64,000 bases of DNA from an uncultured Halomonas sp. (GTDB taxonomy: Bacteria; Pseudomonadota; Gammaproteobacteria; Pseudomonadales; Halomonadaceae). Below the pieces are notes generated by a model that had not been told where the DNA came from, did not search any database, and saw only the letters and a list, made by a program, of their open reading frames with translations. The position numbers were made by a program, and so were the translations under genes. The DNA lies in NCBI RefSeq assembly GCF_947493865.1, contig NZ_CANLTC010000011.1:51075-115074 (forward strand), given 5' to 3'. Positions 15,833 through 24,753 of this stretch are shown piece after piece; position 1 is the stretch's first letter; each line of letters begins with the position of its first letter.

Positions 15833-16351
15833 ATGAAGCATAGAGATATACAGCCAGCACATGAAAAGTCAGTTCTGGATAGCTTTGGGGGCTACCTCCT
15901 TGCACAAGGAATAAATCTCACGGTTATCGACCGACCTGATCCACCTGATGCCATTGTAAATTTGGATGGAAAGCGAAGTTGGATCGAAATTACGGATGCT
16001 TTTCAAAGTGCGGATTGGGCTAAAAGCATTACGTCGTATGCTGCTGAAGATAAGACGCATGTTTCGTACAAGAGAGGTCTAATAACTGAGCCTGACCAAC
16101 AAGCCTGTTCACAGGTCAAAGAAGTGATTTTGAAGAAGTATCGCAAAGGAACCATGAAGCAGTTGATGCAATCTTATGGCCAAGGGATATTGCTGGTAGG
16201 TTCTTATACGCCGTTAACAATGCCTGAAGAAATCATTGATCAGGCAGGCGTATCTATAAATACAGAGCTCTCGCAAGAGTCATCAATTTTTAGTTCTATT
16301 TATCTATACAGGAATTCAGAGAGTGGACATGTGTTTTCACAGCTCCTTTGA
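15833..16351 (+). CDS. Small PD-(D/E)XK-like protein, hypothetical
   Basis: A 172-aa protein I do not recognise by name. The sequence DPPDAIVNLDGKRSWIEITDAF (PD at residues 38-39, E52-x-T54) looks like the core of a PD-(D/E)XK nuclease fold: an acidic residue on one strand and an E-x-T/K pair on the next, about 13 residues on. The preceding LDSFGGYLLAQG could be the first helix with its Glu-11. There are no other domains. Codon use is AT-rich compared with the core, suggesting transfer. It lies 377 bp upstream of the nuclease-STAND gene on the same strand and could be a partner or an independent defence gene. Nuclease activity is inference. Confidence 0.65.
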   Translation: MKHRDIQPAHEKSVLDSFGGYLLAQGINLTVIDRPDPPDAIVNLDGKRSWIEITDAFQSADWAKSITSYAAEDKTHVSYKRGLITEPDQQACSQVKEVILKKYRKGTMKQLMQSYGQGILLVGSYTPLTMPEEIIDQAGVSINTELSQESSIFSSIYLYRNSESGHVFSQLL

Positions 16352-16728
16352 AATCAAAAAGCTCGTGGCAAGGCCAAGTAGCATCGTCCTATCGGGGCTA
16401 GAGCTCACTACGCTCGGGTGCTGTCGGCGGTGTTAATGAGGGAATTACGAGATTTCGCTCTTGGCCAGCTGAGGAATGTTAGTCAACACTGATGAATGAA
16501 ATTTCGACGGCTGACGATACACACCAGCAGGTCGTGCCAGAAACAGCGAGCAGTGCTTATTTTCGATCATTCGCTATATCAGCGAGCAAAACGGGCCGCC
16601 GATTAAAAACATTTTATCTTCCGAATAAAGCCTAGTGAAAACCGTTTATAAAAAGCGCTTCCGTGGGTAACGTTATACATGTCGGCTGAATTTCTGAAAA
16701 GAATGGGATGTTGTACTGAGGTGAGATC
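16352..16728. other. 377-bp gap upstream of the STAND gene
   Basis: No gene seen in either strand. The stretch near 16600-16730 is AT-rich and likely carries the promoter of the large gene that starts at 16729. The separation argues that the small nuclease-like gene and the STAND gene may be transcribed separately. Confidence 0.45.
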
Positions 16729-19700
16729 GTGGCAATTTTTGACATAGAGAAAGACGAATTACTCCCGCTGTCAGATACCCAGCTGGAAGAGTTGATTGCT
16801 CGCCTCGCCGAGGCCGAAGTAGCAGCGCATGGCCATAGCCCTGCATGGGTGAACTGGTCAGGTTCAATCAATGCTCCTGACGAAGGAATTGATATCCACG
16901 TTCAGGTTCCAGTCGATACATTAAGCACCGGATTTATTGAAAAGCCTGATACGGTTATTCAGGCTAAGAAACACCCGATGCCAAAAGGCGCGATCACGCA
17001 GGAAATGGTCATAGACGGCGAACTGTCGGCGACTATCTCAGAGCAGGCTTCGAAGGGGGGTGGCTACATTATCGTTAGCTTGGCTGATGATTGTTCGCCT
17101 CCGAACAAGGAGAAGCGTCTTCAGGCAATGCGAGAAGCTGTGAAGGATGATCCCAACAGCAGAAATATTCACCTAGACTTCTATGACCGCTCGAAGCTGA
17201 CTCAATGGCTACGTCAGCATCCGTCGATTATGCTGTGGACAAAAGGAAAGCTTGGTCAGGGATACTCAGGTTGGCAGCCATACGGGGCTTGGAGCAATCC
17301 ACCTCAAGATGTCGAGGATACATTGATTTCGGCCCCAGGCGTGACGGTCATGCTGCCATCAGGGAAGGGCCAGAAGCTCAGTATTGAAGATGCCATTGAA
17401 CCAATGCGTGGCCTCATAAGGTCTACGCTCAAGGCCATTCGTATAACGGGTTTATCCGGCGTCGGGAAGACCAGAATTGTGCAGGCACTCTTTGATGAAA
17501 CGGTCGGCAAAAATGCTCTCGATCGGACTCTAGCTGTGTACGTCGATACTGGTGCTGAGCCGGATCCTTCGGCAGCAGCGATGCTGGACAGACTTATCGC
17601 TGAGGGCCGACGTGCCGTCATGATCCTCGATAATTGTCCGTCAGAACTTCACTCTTCATTGGCCAGAAAAGTATCAGCTGCAGGCAGTGAGGTAAGCCTC
17701 ATAACCGTTGAGTATGACATCAGGGATGACAAACCTCAGACAACTGAGGTAATCCACATTGAAGCAGTTGGGCCGGAGGTGGCCGAGCAGCTTCTGATCC
17801 GTCGGTTCCCCGGGATTGGCCAGCACAACGCTCGCCGGATAGCAGAGTTCGCTGATGGGAACGCAAGGGTTTCCCTAGCAATCGCCGAGAGAGTGGAGGT
17901 AGGTGAGAGTTTGGCTCAGCTTTCTGATGCGCAGTTGTTTAACCGCTTGTTTGAGCAGCGTAATTATCCGGACGAAGATCTGCGGGAACAGGCTGAAATA
18001 CTGTCTCTGGTTTATTCGTTCTCGGTCTCAAACCCTGAGGACAGTTATAGCGAGTTAGAAGTTCTAGGATCGATCTTGGGGCATTCCCATAGCCAATTGT
18101 TTCGATCAGTCAAGAAACTATTGGACCGTCATATTGTGCAGAAGAGGGCACATTGGAGAGCCATCCTGCCCCATGCCATTGCGAACAAGCTGGCTGCCTC
18201 GGCACTTGATGGTGTCCCGGTTGATCAACTCAGGGCGACCTTTGAAGCCTCCGGTCGTCAACGCTTACTATTGTCGTTCGCACACAGACTGGGGCTATTG
18301 CACGATAACCCCGTGGCGAAAGAGATCGTTGAAGCTTGGCTCCAGCCAGATGGGCTGCTGGGGCGGATATTAGCGCTGGAGGGAATGCCAGTACGAATGC
18401 TGGGCTATATCGGCCCGGTCGCGCCTGAAGCACTGCTTGACAGGATTGAAGCAGAGCTTGCCGCGCCTGATTTTGGTGGTATGGGGCCGCTTCACAATCC
18501 ACAGCGGACAACCATTCTCAATCTTTTGCAGTTGTTGTCATACGAATCGGGCGCCTTCGACCGCTGCATCCGGCTACTAATCCGCGTGTCAGACTACGAA
18601 GATGAGAACAACAAATACGACGCGGTTCGAGATAAGATTACGAAGTTTTTCCAGGCATACTTGTCGGGCACACATGCCTCTCTAAATCAGCGCATCGGGA
18701 TTATGAATGAATGCCTTTCTTCAGATGTGGCTGGGCGTAGGTCGCTGGGTTTTAGGATGCTCTCGACTGCCTTGGGTGGGCCGCCGTGGACAGGATTTGG
18801 GATGAATGAGTTTGGTGCTCGCCCAAGAGACTTCGGTTTCCAACCCAACCACGATGAACTTGTGGAGTGGCGCTGCGCCTTTATCAACGTTGCGGTGCGA
18901 TTGGGGACCTCTGGCGATCCTGGTCTTGAAGGGCCTGCACGGTTGACCCTTGCGAACGGATTTCGAGGGATGTGGCATCACAAAGCAATGAGAGAGAAAC
19001 TCGTCGATGCGGCTCGCAAGCTACATGATTATCACCCTTGGGGCGAAGGTTGGAAAGCAGTCCGGTCAACGATTTATTTCAACCATACCAAGCGCAAAGA
19101 CAAGGATGATTTCGAGCCGCTGCCAGATAACCTTGCCGCATTGGAAAGGGAGTTGGAGCCCGAGGGCTTGGTTCCGGAAATATTGACATACGTGCTAAGC
19201 AAGGAGCAGGACTATTGGGCGCTAGACGTCGATTTTGATCATAAGGACAGCAACAAGTATCACGAAGTTGAAAAGCGACTTGAAACCAAGGCGCTTCGAT
19301 TAGGTGAGGGCTTCGCAGCATCAGACCATGAGCTCGACGAGTTGGGTCCCAACCTTTTCTCCAACGACTGGATGCCATATTGTACTGCATTTGGAAGAGG
19401 GTTGGCGAAGGGGGCACATGACTTGCGAGTTGGTTGGCGGCAACTCTTCGATCAACTTGAACATAAGCCTGAATCCAACAAGAACTTCGCAGTCTTTGCC
19501 GGTTTTATCGAAGAGGTAGACTCTGTTGATCGGGCACTAGCACAAGGGTTACTCGACCAGTGCGCACAGCACCCTGAACTTCGACATGTACTGGTCGGCT
19601 TGCACCCAAGGCGGGAGTTCACAGAAACCGACTTAGATCGCTGCATGTCGCTTCTGGATGATTCTGACACACGTCCGTGGATGTATGGTCCAATTTTATG

Positions 19701-20580
19701 GCGTGACGGGTATGCTAATCTGTCCAGTGACCGTGTTCTCTATCTTGCTCAGCAGCTGCTGAGTATACCGAACGGCGATGATGTGGTTTTGGATGCTCTA
19801 AGCATGAAGCTACATGGCAAAGATTACGCTGTAGATATACTTGGTTCCGACCTTCGACTGGTCGGTCTAAGAGCAGCGATCCAGAGACTCCAAAAAGATG
19901 ACAGGGATACTGGCGGATCCATAGATTATAACATGGAGCGCGTCATCAGTGTCGCGTTGCGCTTTGACGACAACGATGCCGAAAAGCTGAAGTGGCTGGA
20001 AACTATCTTTACTGTTATTGATGAGCGGTATGGCTTCATTCATGCGTTCGAAAGTGCTATCGAGACGACTATCGCTTTGATGCCAGAGGCGTTTCTCAAT
20101 CGCGTTTTTAAAGGCACTGAAAAAGAACAACATCGACGGCTGTTCTTTATTCACCATGGTAGCTTGCGTCGCTCTCCTCTCGCCAAAATCGATATGGACG
20201 TTTTGATTGGGTGGTGTCGTTCCAGAAACGATACTAGCGTGTGGGCACCTGTCGCGGCGGGTATCAGTCTTTGGTCAAAGGATGGGGATCAGGGGGCAGT
20301 TAAGATATCGGAGTCAGCGATCAGGTTACTGGAAGCTTCTCCTGAGCCAGAAGCCGTTCTGGAGGCATTCGCCGAGCGCGTCACACCTTCATCATGCTCT
20401 GGTAGTCGATCTAACGTGATGCAACCTAGAGCGGATGCCATTAGTGTGTTCGTTGAGCATGAGAGCGAGGAGATCGCTGTGGCTGCTAAATCGGTGTCTG
20501 AAAAACTGGTTGAGTGGATCGATCATGAGAGAGTGCGTGAACAGCGGGAGGACGAGGAGCGCGAACAGCGGTTTGAATGA
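16729..20580 (+). CDS. Nuclease-STAND NTPase, candidate Avs-like defence protein
   Basis: A 1283-aa protein. Residues 1-130 carry a restriction-endonuclease-like motif: D55 (GIDIHVQV) and Q78-A-K80 (VIQAKKH), the D...QxK form of the Mrr-type PD-(D/E)XK fold, after an N-terminal helix (LEELIARLAEAE). A STAND-type ATPase follows: Walker A GLSGVGKT at 241-248 and Walker B VMILD at 297-301, then a winged-helix-like region to about 470. The remaining 800 residues are mostly helical, consistent with a repeat sensor. This layout (effector, STAND, long sensor) is that of antiviral STAND proteins such as Avs. GTG start at 16729 after TGAGGTGAG. It ends 7 bp before an IS630 end. The trigger is not predictable. 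Confidence 0.8.
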   Translation: MAIFDIEKDELLPLSDTQLEELIARLAEAEVAAHGHSPAWVNWSGSINAPDEGIDIHVQVPVDTLSTGFIEKPDTVIQAKKHPMPKGAITQEMVIDGELSATISEQASKGGGYIIVSLADDCSPPNKEKRLQAMREAVKDDPNSRNIHLDFYDRSKLTQWLRQHPSIMLWTKGKLGQGYSGWQPYGAWSNPPQDVEDTLISAPGVTVMLPSGKGQKLSIEDAIEPMRGLIRSTLKAIRITGLSGVGKTRIVQALFDETVGKNALDRTLAVYVDTGAEPDPSAAAMLDRLIAEGRRAVMILDNCPSELHSSLARKVSAAGSEVSLITVEYDIRDDKPQTTEVIHIEAVGPEVAEQLLIRRFPGIGQHNARRIAEFADGNARVSLAIAERVEVGESLAQLSDAQLFNRLFEQRNYPDEDLREQAEILSLVYSFSVSNPEDSYSELEVLGSILGHSHSQLFRSVKKLLDRHIVQKRAHWRAILPHAIANKLAASALDGVPVDQLRATFEASGRQRLLLSFAHRLGLLHDNPVAKEIVEAWLQPDGLLGRILALEGMPVRMLGYIGPVAPEALLDRIEAELAAPDFGGMGPLHNPQRTTILNLLQLLSYESGAFDRCIRLLIRVSDYEDENNKYDAVRDKITKFFQAYLSGTHASLNQRIGIMNECLSSDVAGRRSLGFRMLSTALGGPPWTGFGMNEFGARPRDFGFQPNHDELVEWRCAFINVAVRLGTSGDPGLEGPARLTLANGFRGMWHHKAMREKLVDAARKLHDYHPWGEGWKAVRSTIYFNHTKRKDKDDFEPLPDNLAALERELEPEGLVPEILTYVLSKEQDYWALDVDFDHKDSNKYHEVEKRLETKALRLGEGFAASDHELDELGPNLFSNDWMPYCTAFGRGLAKGAHDLRVGWRQLFDQLEHKPESNKNFAVFAGFIEEVDSVDRALAQGLLDQCAQHPELRHVLVGLHPRREFTETDLDRCMSLLDDSDTRPWMYGPILWRDGYANLSSDRVLYLAQQLLSIPNGDDVVLDALSMKLHGKDYAVDILGSDLRLVGLRAAIQRLQKDDRDTGGSIDYNMERVISVALRFDDNDAEKLKWLETIFTVIDERYGFIHAFESAIETTIALMPEAFLNRVFKGTEKEQHRRLFFIHHGSLRRSPLAKIDMDVLIGWCRSRNDTSVWAPVAAGISLWSKDGDQGAVKISESAIRLLEASPEPEAVLEAFAERVTPSSCSGSRSNVMQPRADAISVFVEHESEEIAVAAKSVSEKLVEWIDHERVREQREDEEREQRFE

Positions 20581-20587
20581 AAGTAAC

Positions 20588-21684
20588 GCTACTGACGATA
20601 CAGGAACTTCGTAATGAAGCATCTGTCGACCGAGAACATGCTCTGACAGGTCATCGTCATGCTACAAGACTTTGCTCAAGCCTATCGTCGTTCGCTTGCC
20701 GTCAAATGGGTCAAGGACGGCATGAGTCAGCAGGAAGTCGCCCAGCGCCTGGAGGTCACTCAAGGAGCTATCAGTCAATGGATCGCCCGGGACCGAGAAG
20801 GCGGTGAAGACGCGCTCAAGGCACAGCCGCGATCCGGTCGGCCGCCACGTCTTCCTCCCGACAAGATGGCCAAGGTGTTGGTAGCGCTCGAAGCCTTGGG
20901 ACCAGAAGGTTTCGGCTATGACGATCAGCGCTGGACAACGCAGCGCATTGCCGATGCCATCGCGCGGCTGACCGACGTTCACTACAGCACCTCGTCGATC
21001 AGCGACCTGTTCAGGCAATGGGGCTGGTCCTGGCAAGTGCCCAAGCGCCAGGATAGTCGGCGTGACGAGGCCACCATCGACCACTGGCGAGAACAGCTCT
21101 GGCCAGAATTAAAAAAAAGAAGCCGAGGCGCAGAATGAAACGCTGATCTTCGTCGATGAGTCGAGCTTCCATCTCTGCACGCATCATCTGAAGACCTTTG
21201 CGCCTATAGGGCAAACGCCGGTCGTCAAAGGCAAGCGAGGGCAGTCGCCGCGCCACCTGGTCATCGGTGCCGTCTCGAGCGAAGGACGTAGCTATTTTCA
21301 CTGGACCTCGGACACGGTCACCGGCGCAAGCATCGTCGCTTTTCTGAAGACGCTACTGCGTTATTGGCCAGGCAAGCTTCGTATCATCTGGGACAACGCC
21401 CCGGTCCATCGCTGTCAGGCTGTGCGCGATCTGCTGCGCCATCCGGAGGTACAAGGCCGGTTGCGCCTGGAAGCGCTTCCTCCGTATGCGCCCGAGTTGA
21501 ATCCGGCCGAGGCGGTATGGAGTTGGTTGAAGCGACGCTGTGCCAATCGGGCGTTTTCGACGGCTCTGGCTTTGGGTGAGTGGCTACGTTATGCCACCCA
21601 ATGGCTGAAGCGTCGCCGTGAGCAGGTCAAGCAACTCTTGCGTGCCTCGCCTATTCATTAGCTTTTTTATGGAAGGTCAGTAGC
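20588..21684 (+). mobile_element. IS630-family insertion sequence
   Basis: Short inverted ends GCTACTGAC (20588-20596) and GTCAGTAGC (21676-21684) enclose a transposase split over two frames. A TA lies just outside the left end (20584-20585), in line with the TA target of the family. The element sits immediately after the STAND gene stop and did not cut the gene. The inverted match beyond the 9-bp core is weak, so ends are approximate. Confidence 0.75.
20659..21661 (+). CDS. IS630 transposase, two overlapping frames at an A8 run
   Basis: The first frame (20659-21138, 159 aa) has the N-terminal HTH (KWVKDGMSQQEVAQRLEVTQGAISQWIARD) and a winged-helix region. The second frame (from about 21111 to 21661) has the DDE catalytic part: LIFVDESSF, IIWDNAPVH and the glutamate region LPPYAPELNPAEAVWSWLK. 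The switch lies in A8 at 21111-21118. Removing one A joins them seamlessly (PELKKEAEAQNETLIF). Expression could come from polymerase slippage or a +1 shift, as known for IS elements with programmed frameshifts, or the copy may be mutated. Confidence 0.85.
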
Positions 21685-21689
21685 TCTGC

Positions 21690-21881
21690 TTATGCGGCTT
21701 TGGCAATGAGCTCCCGTGCCCGTGGCGCATTAGGCCGTGCAACGGGCCGGTGGCTTCGGGCGTTGCTTGCGGCAGGGCCCGGAAAGTAGAGTCGGTCACG
21801 ACACAGCCGCTTGTACTGATCAAGATCCTGGCCGTGATCGATCAATAGGATACACCGCCCTTCTAATTTCCTGGCATACAT
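21690..21881 (-). CDS. Short open frame, hypothetical, doubtful
   Basis: 63 codons reading MYARKLEGRCILLIDHG..., with an Ala/Arg/Pro-rich end. It resembles nothing I know, has no clear ribosome site and lies in the 620-bp space between two IS elements. It may be a chance frame or a remnant of a longer gene cut by the IS630 element. Confidence 0.2.
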   Translation of the reverse strand: MYARKLEGRCILLIDHGQDLDQYKRLCRDRLYFPGPAASNARSHRPVARPNAPRARELIAKAA

Positions 21882-22050
21882 CGGAAGCCTTCATTGCTCC
21901 CGGGCCAGGGCCTGGCGGTTAAGCCGTGGGCCGGACAGGTCTTTCCTCCAAGCGTCATGAAAGCCATAGCTAGGTTCGAGATAAGGGGTAAATTTCTGAC
22001 CCCATGCCGAAAAGCCAAGAAATTCAAGCTTCTTGCCAAGGAGCGCGGTC

Positions 22051-22161
22051 ATGGATAAATATTTGGAAATGCTTGTCGTTGCATCGCCCGTTATTGTCGT
22101 GTCTGCCATGCTGCTGGTGGCTGCTCTCTGGCTGCGCCGCAAACGTAAGCATAAACCGTAG
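22051..22161 (+). CDS. 36-aa single-span membrane microprotein
   Basis: MDKYLEMLVVASPVIV... with one hydrophobic segment (about residues 8-27), then a basic tail LRRKRKHKP. A good ribosome site (AAGGAGCG) lies 6 nt before the ATG. The positive-inside tail predicts N-out/C-in. There is no family assignment; small membrane proteins of this size may regulate larger membrane partners or act as toxins. It lies alone between two insertion elements. Confidence 0.5.
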   Translation: MDKYLEMLVVASPVIVVSAMLLVAALWLRRKRKHKP

Positions 22162-22307
22162 TGCTTTCTTGAGTCTGGGATCTAAGTGGTCGATTCCCCT
22201 CGGCTCAAACGGTTCGCTTTGCCGCCAGTGACGGTAAAAAGAGCTCTCGGGAACCGGTAAACTATGCGCTTCGACGAAGCGAGGATGGCCTGACAACCAA
22301 AACCCAT

Positions 22308-23249
22308 CTAGGTGTGCGGTCCCGAAGAGTAATGGTTCGGGTCGTAATGAAATCTCTCGGGTTCTTTATGCCACTGCTCAAGGATAAATCCTATCGGTGT
22401 CTTGCCCTTGAGCGCCCTGAGTGGCCGGGCACTGTTATAGGCCCATAGGTAATCATCCAGGTGGGACTGGAGCTGATCCAGCGAGGTGTAATGGAACGTC
22501 CGAGTCGTTGCCTTCTTGATGGCGCGGTTCATTCGTTCCACTTGCCCGTTGGTCCAGGGATGGAAGGGCTTCGTCAGGCGATGCTCGATGCCGTGGCGGT
22601 AACAGACAACATCGAAGATATGCGGCTTGTAGGTCTCTGTTCCGGCCTTCTTCGCGAACTGTACCCCGTTGTCCGTCAACACCGTATGGGCGCGGTAAGG
22701 CAGGGCCTGCAGCGTGTCTTCGAGGAAATCAGCGGCGACTTGCCTCGTCATCTTCCGGTATAGCTGGGCATGAACGAACTTGGAGGTGCGATCCACGGCG
22801 ACGAACAGGTAGGCCTTGCCCTCTCCGGTACGGATTTCACTGATATCGATGTGCAGGTAGCCCATCGGGTAACGCTTGAAACGCTTCTTCTCACGATTCT
22901 GGTTGCCAGCCTTGGGTAGCTGACTGATGCCGTGCCGCTGATAAAGGCGGGATTGGGTAAGCGAAGGGATCTCTCGCTGAAGCGCATGAAGTCAGTCATC
23001 GAGAGGCAGCAGGGTCTTTTACCGGAAGGTAACAGCTGCGGCTTCCTCCAGAGGCGTCAGCGACGTGGAACGAGCCGCCTTGGGCCCCATGCGAGTATCC
23101 TCGACGCTATCCCGACTGCGCCACTTGCGCACAGTTTTTGGATTGATGCCGTAGCGACGGCTCAACGTCGCGACCGAATCCGTCGATCGCTGTATTTCTG
23201 CTCGGATGGCGTGCGTGGTCATGGCGCGTTGATGAAGAATCTGAGCCAT
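22308..23249 (-). pseudogene. IS481-family transposase with two in-frame stops
   Basis: One continuous reading frame from 23249 to 22308 with TAA (near 23020) and TGA (near 22990) inside it. The N-terminal part has an HTH (TLSRRYGINPKTVRKWRSRD). The later part has the rve integrase core: LHIDISEIRT, VLTDNGVQFA and, after NGQVERMNRAIK, the last acidic residue. Around the stops homology persists (FR*KTLLPLDD*LHALQ), where the family reads FR-HTLLPLDDCLYALQ, and a few residues are missing further on. It is therefore a single gene killed by point mutations, though its ends are intact and could be mobilised in trans. Confidence 0.85.
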
Positions 23250-23305
23250 GGGTCATCCTCCGATAGTGGCTCGTAAGATAGACCATTACTCTTCGGGACC
23301 GCACA
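22313..23305 (-). mobile_element. IS481-family element with perfect 24-bp inverted repeats
   Basis: The ends at 22313-22336 (TGTGCGGTCCCGAAG...) and 23282-23305 are perfect 24-bp inverted repeats, beginning TGT and ending ACA as usual for this family. Length 993 bp. One transposase gene fills it on the minus strand, now broken. No convincing target duplication is seen in the flanks. Confidence 0.9.
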
Positions 23306-23368
23306 CGTAGTGGAGTCCTACCGCTGCCTTGGGGCAACGGCGCTGCCAATAACGCAGTACTGGCATTG

Positions 23369-23956
23369 TCATAGTGAAGGCAACTTGCTGAGGGCCTTCT
23401 CTACCGCTCGGTGGTGCCCCAACAGACGAAAGCTGCGGTCCTTGACTTCGCGGTATTCTCTTTTCACGTGATCCAGAAGGTGTGGCATTTCATCAACGAG
23501 TTGCTTGTAGCGCTCTGTCTCTCCCGTCGACGTCAGAAAATCTAGACGGATTCTTTCCAAGATTTCGTTCAAGCGCTGATATGCATCCACCTCAGCCGTG
23601 GATGGCATAGAGGACTGAGCATGTTCCGGCGGCGCTTGCGCCGCTTGCTGTCCGGGCTTCAGGCTAGTCTTGAACCCGTTGTCAATGAGCTTCAGTTGCA
23701 AATGCTCCGGCATGGGAAGTCGATGATAGACCTGTCCCCGCTTGCGGCTCTCATTAGCTTTCACTAACCAACCCGACTTCAGCATACGGCGAATCTGCTC
23801 ATACACATACCGGCGAACATCACTGAGCGGATAGGAGACGCCCTCAAGTCGTAAGGCATAAGCGTCCCGCATTTCACGAGTAGTGAACTGAGCAAATCTT
23901 TCTTCCTGTAATAGCTCATATATCCACTTATCGAGAGTGAACGAGGTAGGTTTCAT
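23369..23956 (-). CDS. Winged-helix DNA-binding-like protein, hypothetical regulator
   Basis: A 195-aa protein of unknown name. The N-terminal half (MKPTSFTLDKWIYELLQEERFAQFTTREM ... VRRYVYEQIRRMLKSGWLVKA) looks like a winged-helix domain with a final wing (RGQVYHRLP). The C-terminal part (about 120-190) is a charged helical coiled coil. ATG 23956 is chosen because the conserved-looking domain begins there and the palindromic promoter lies 28 bp upstream; a TTG at 24040 would run through that promoter. It is divergent from the XRE gene, so the two probably form a linked regulatory module carried on mobile DNA. Confidence 0.6.
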   Translation of the reverse strand: MKPTSFTLDKWIYELLQEERFAQFTTREMRDAYALRLEGVSYPLSDVRRYVYEQIRRMLKSGWLVKANESRKRGQVYHRLPMPEHLQLKLIDNGFKTSLKPGQQAAQAPPEHAQSSMPSTAEVDAYQRLNEILERIRLDFLTSTGETERYKQLVDEMPHLLDHVKREYREVKDRSFRLLGHHRAVEKALSKLPSL

Positions 23957-23983
23957 AGGAAGTCCGAGGAGAAAAGAGAAATT

Positions 23984-24003
23984 CCGCGGATTATAATCCG
24001 TGG
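23984..24003. promoter_or_regulatory. Palindromic bidirectional promoter/operator
   Basis: CCGCGGATTATAATCCGTGG matches its own reverse complement at 18 of 20 positions and embeds TATAAT readable on both strands. It lies between the divergent starts at 23956 and 24058. A protein bound there, most simply the XRE regulator, would block the -10 box of both genes at once. Confidence 0.65.
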
Positions 24004-24057
24004 TTCGCGTATGCGTAAACACACGATAGTGCTGTCTCAAGTGGAATCGAGGCAGCT

Positions 24058-24288
24058 ATGGAACAGTTGGCGAAAGCGCTAGGGAAACGGATTCGGGCCC
24101 TGAGAAAGGCCTATGGGCTGTCTCAGGATGCTCTGGCTCTGGCCAGCCATATCGACCGCAGCTATATGGGCCGCATTGAGCGCGGTGAGGTCAATATCAC
24201 GGTCGACAAGCTGTACCGCATCGCCCGCGTGCTAGGGTGCGACCCTGCTTCTCTCCTGCCTCCGGCAACGAAGATCCAAGTCAACTAG
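24058..24288 (+). CDS. XRE family HTH transcriptional regulator
   Basis: A 76-aa single-domain Cro/CI-type HTH protein. The five-helix fold is visible: LGKRIRALRKAYGLSQDALALASHIDRSYMGRIERGEVNITVDKLYRIARVLGCDPASLL, with the HTH at about residues 22-42. This compact type is typical of regulators in genomic islands and restriction or toxin-antitoxin loci. It is divergent from the winged-helix gene, with the palindromic operator at 23984-24003 between, so autoregulation is likely. No restriction or toxin gene is directly next to it. Confidence 0.88.
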   Translation: MEQLAKALGKRIRALRKAYGLSQDALALASHIDRSYMGRIERGEVNITVDKLYRIARVLGCDPASLLPPATKIQVN

Positions 24289-24365
24289 CGGGACGAGCTA
24301 CTTACCATCAAGAACTCCTGTCTGTAGCTTCTGAACAGCACCGGGATTCCCGAGAGGCTCCAAAC

Positions 24366-24520
24366 TGAATCGTCCCGAGTTTCGTAGTCACCTCCAGATC
24401 TTATACTGAAGGCACCCAGGAGGTCCTATGAGCCGTCAACGGAACACCGAAAAATTTAAGGTCGAAGCTATCAAGCAAATGACAGAACGTGGCCGCCCCG
24501 TCGCTGATGTTCTCGATGCT
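24366..24520 (+). mobile_element. IS3-family 5' remnant
   Basis: TGAATCGTCCCGAGTTTCG at 24366 looks like an IS3-type left end. After AGGAGG, an ATG at 24428 starts MSRQRNTEKFKVEAIKQMTE, the beginning of an OrfA transposase. Homology stops after about 29 codons (RGRPVADV), and the rest of the element is missing. It is a dead fragment. Confidence 0.65.
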
Positions 24521-24753
24521 GAGGCTGTGCGACATCGCTCGCTGCGAGGCGCCGGCGCTATCTGGCTCGCGGCCCGTGGATCTGCTCGGCACTTCTAGAG
24601 GGTGGCAGTCGATACGCGAGGTATTGGAAAAAATCGAATGCGGCGAATTCTCATGACGTTCAATAGCACATAACTTAGGAGTATCTGATAGTTGTCTTCT
24701 CCGATCATGACATCCAGATCCTAGTTGATGATCTCAATGATCATGCCTCTTAG

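Noticed and set aside
20500..20600. Truncation of the STAND gene by the IS630 element
   Set aside because: The stop codon at 20578-20580 comes before the inverted repeat at 20588, so the gene end is its own.
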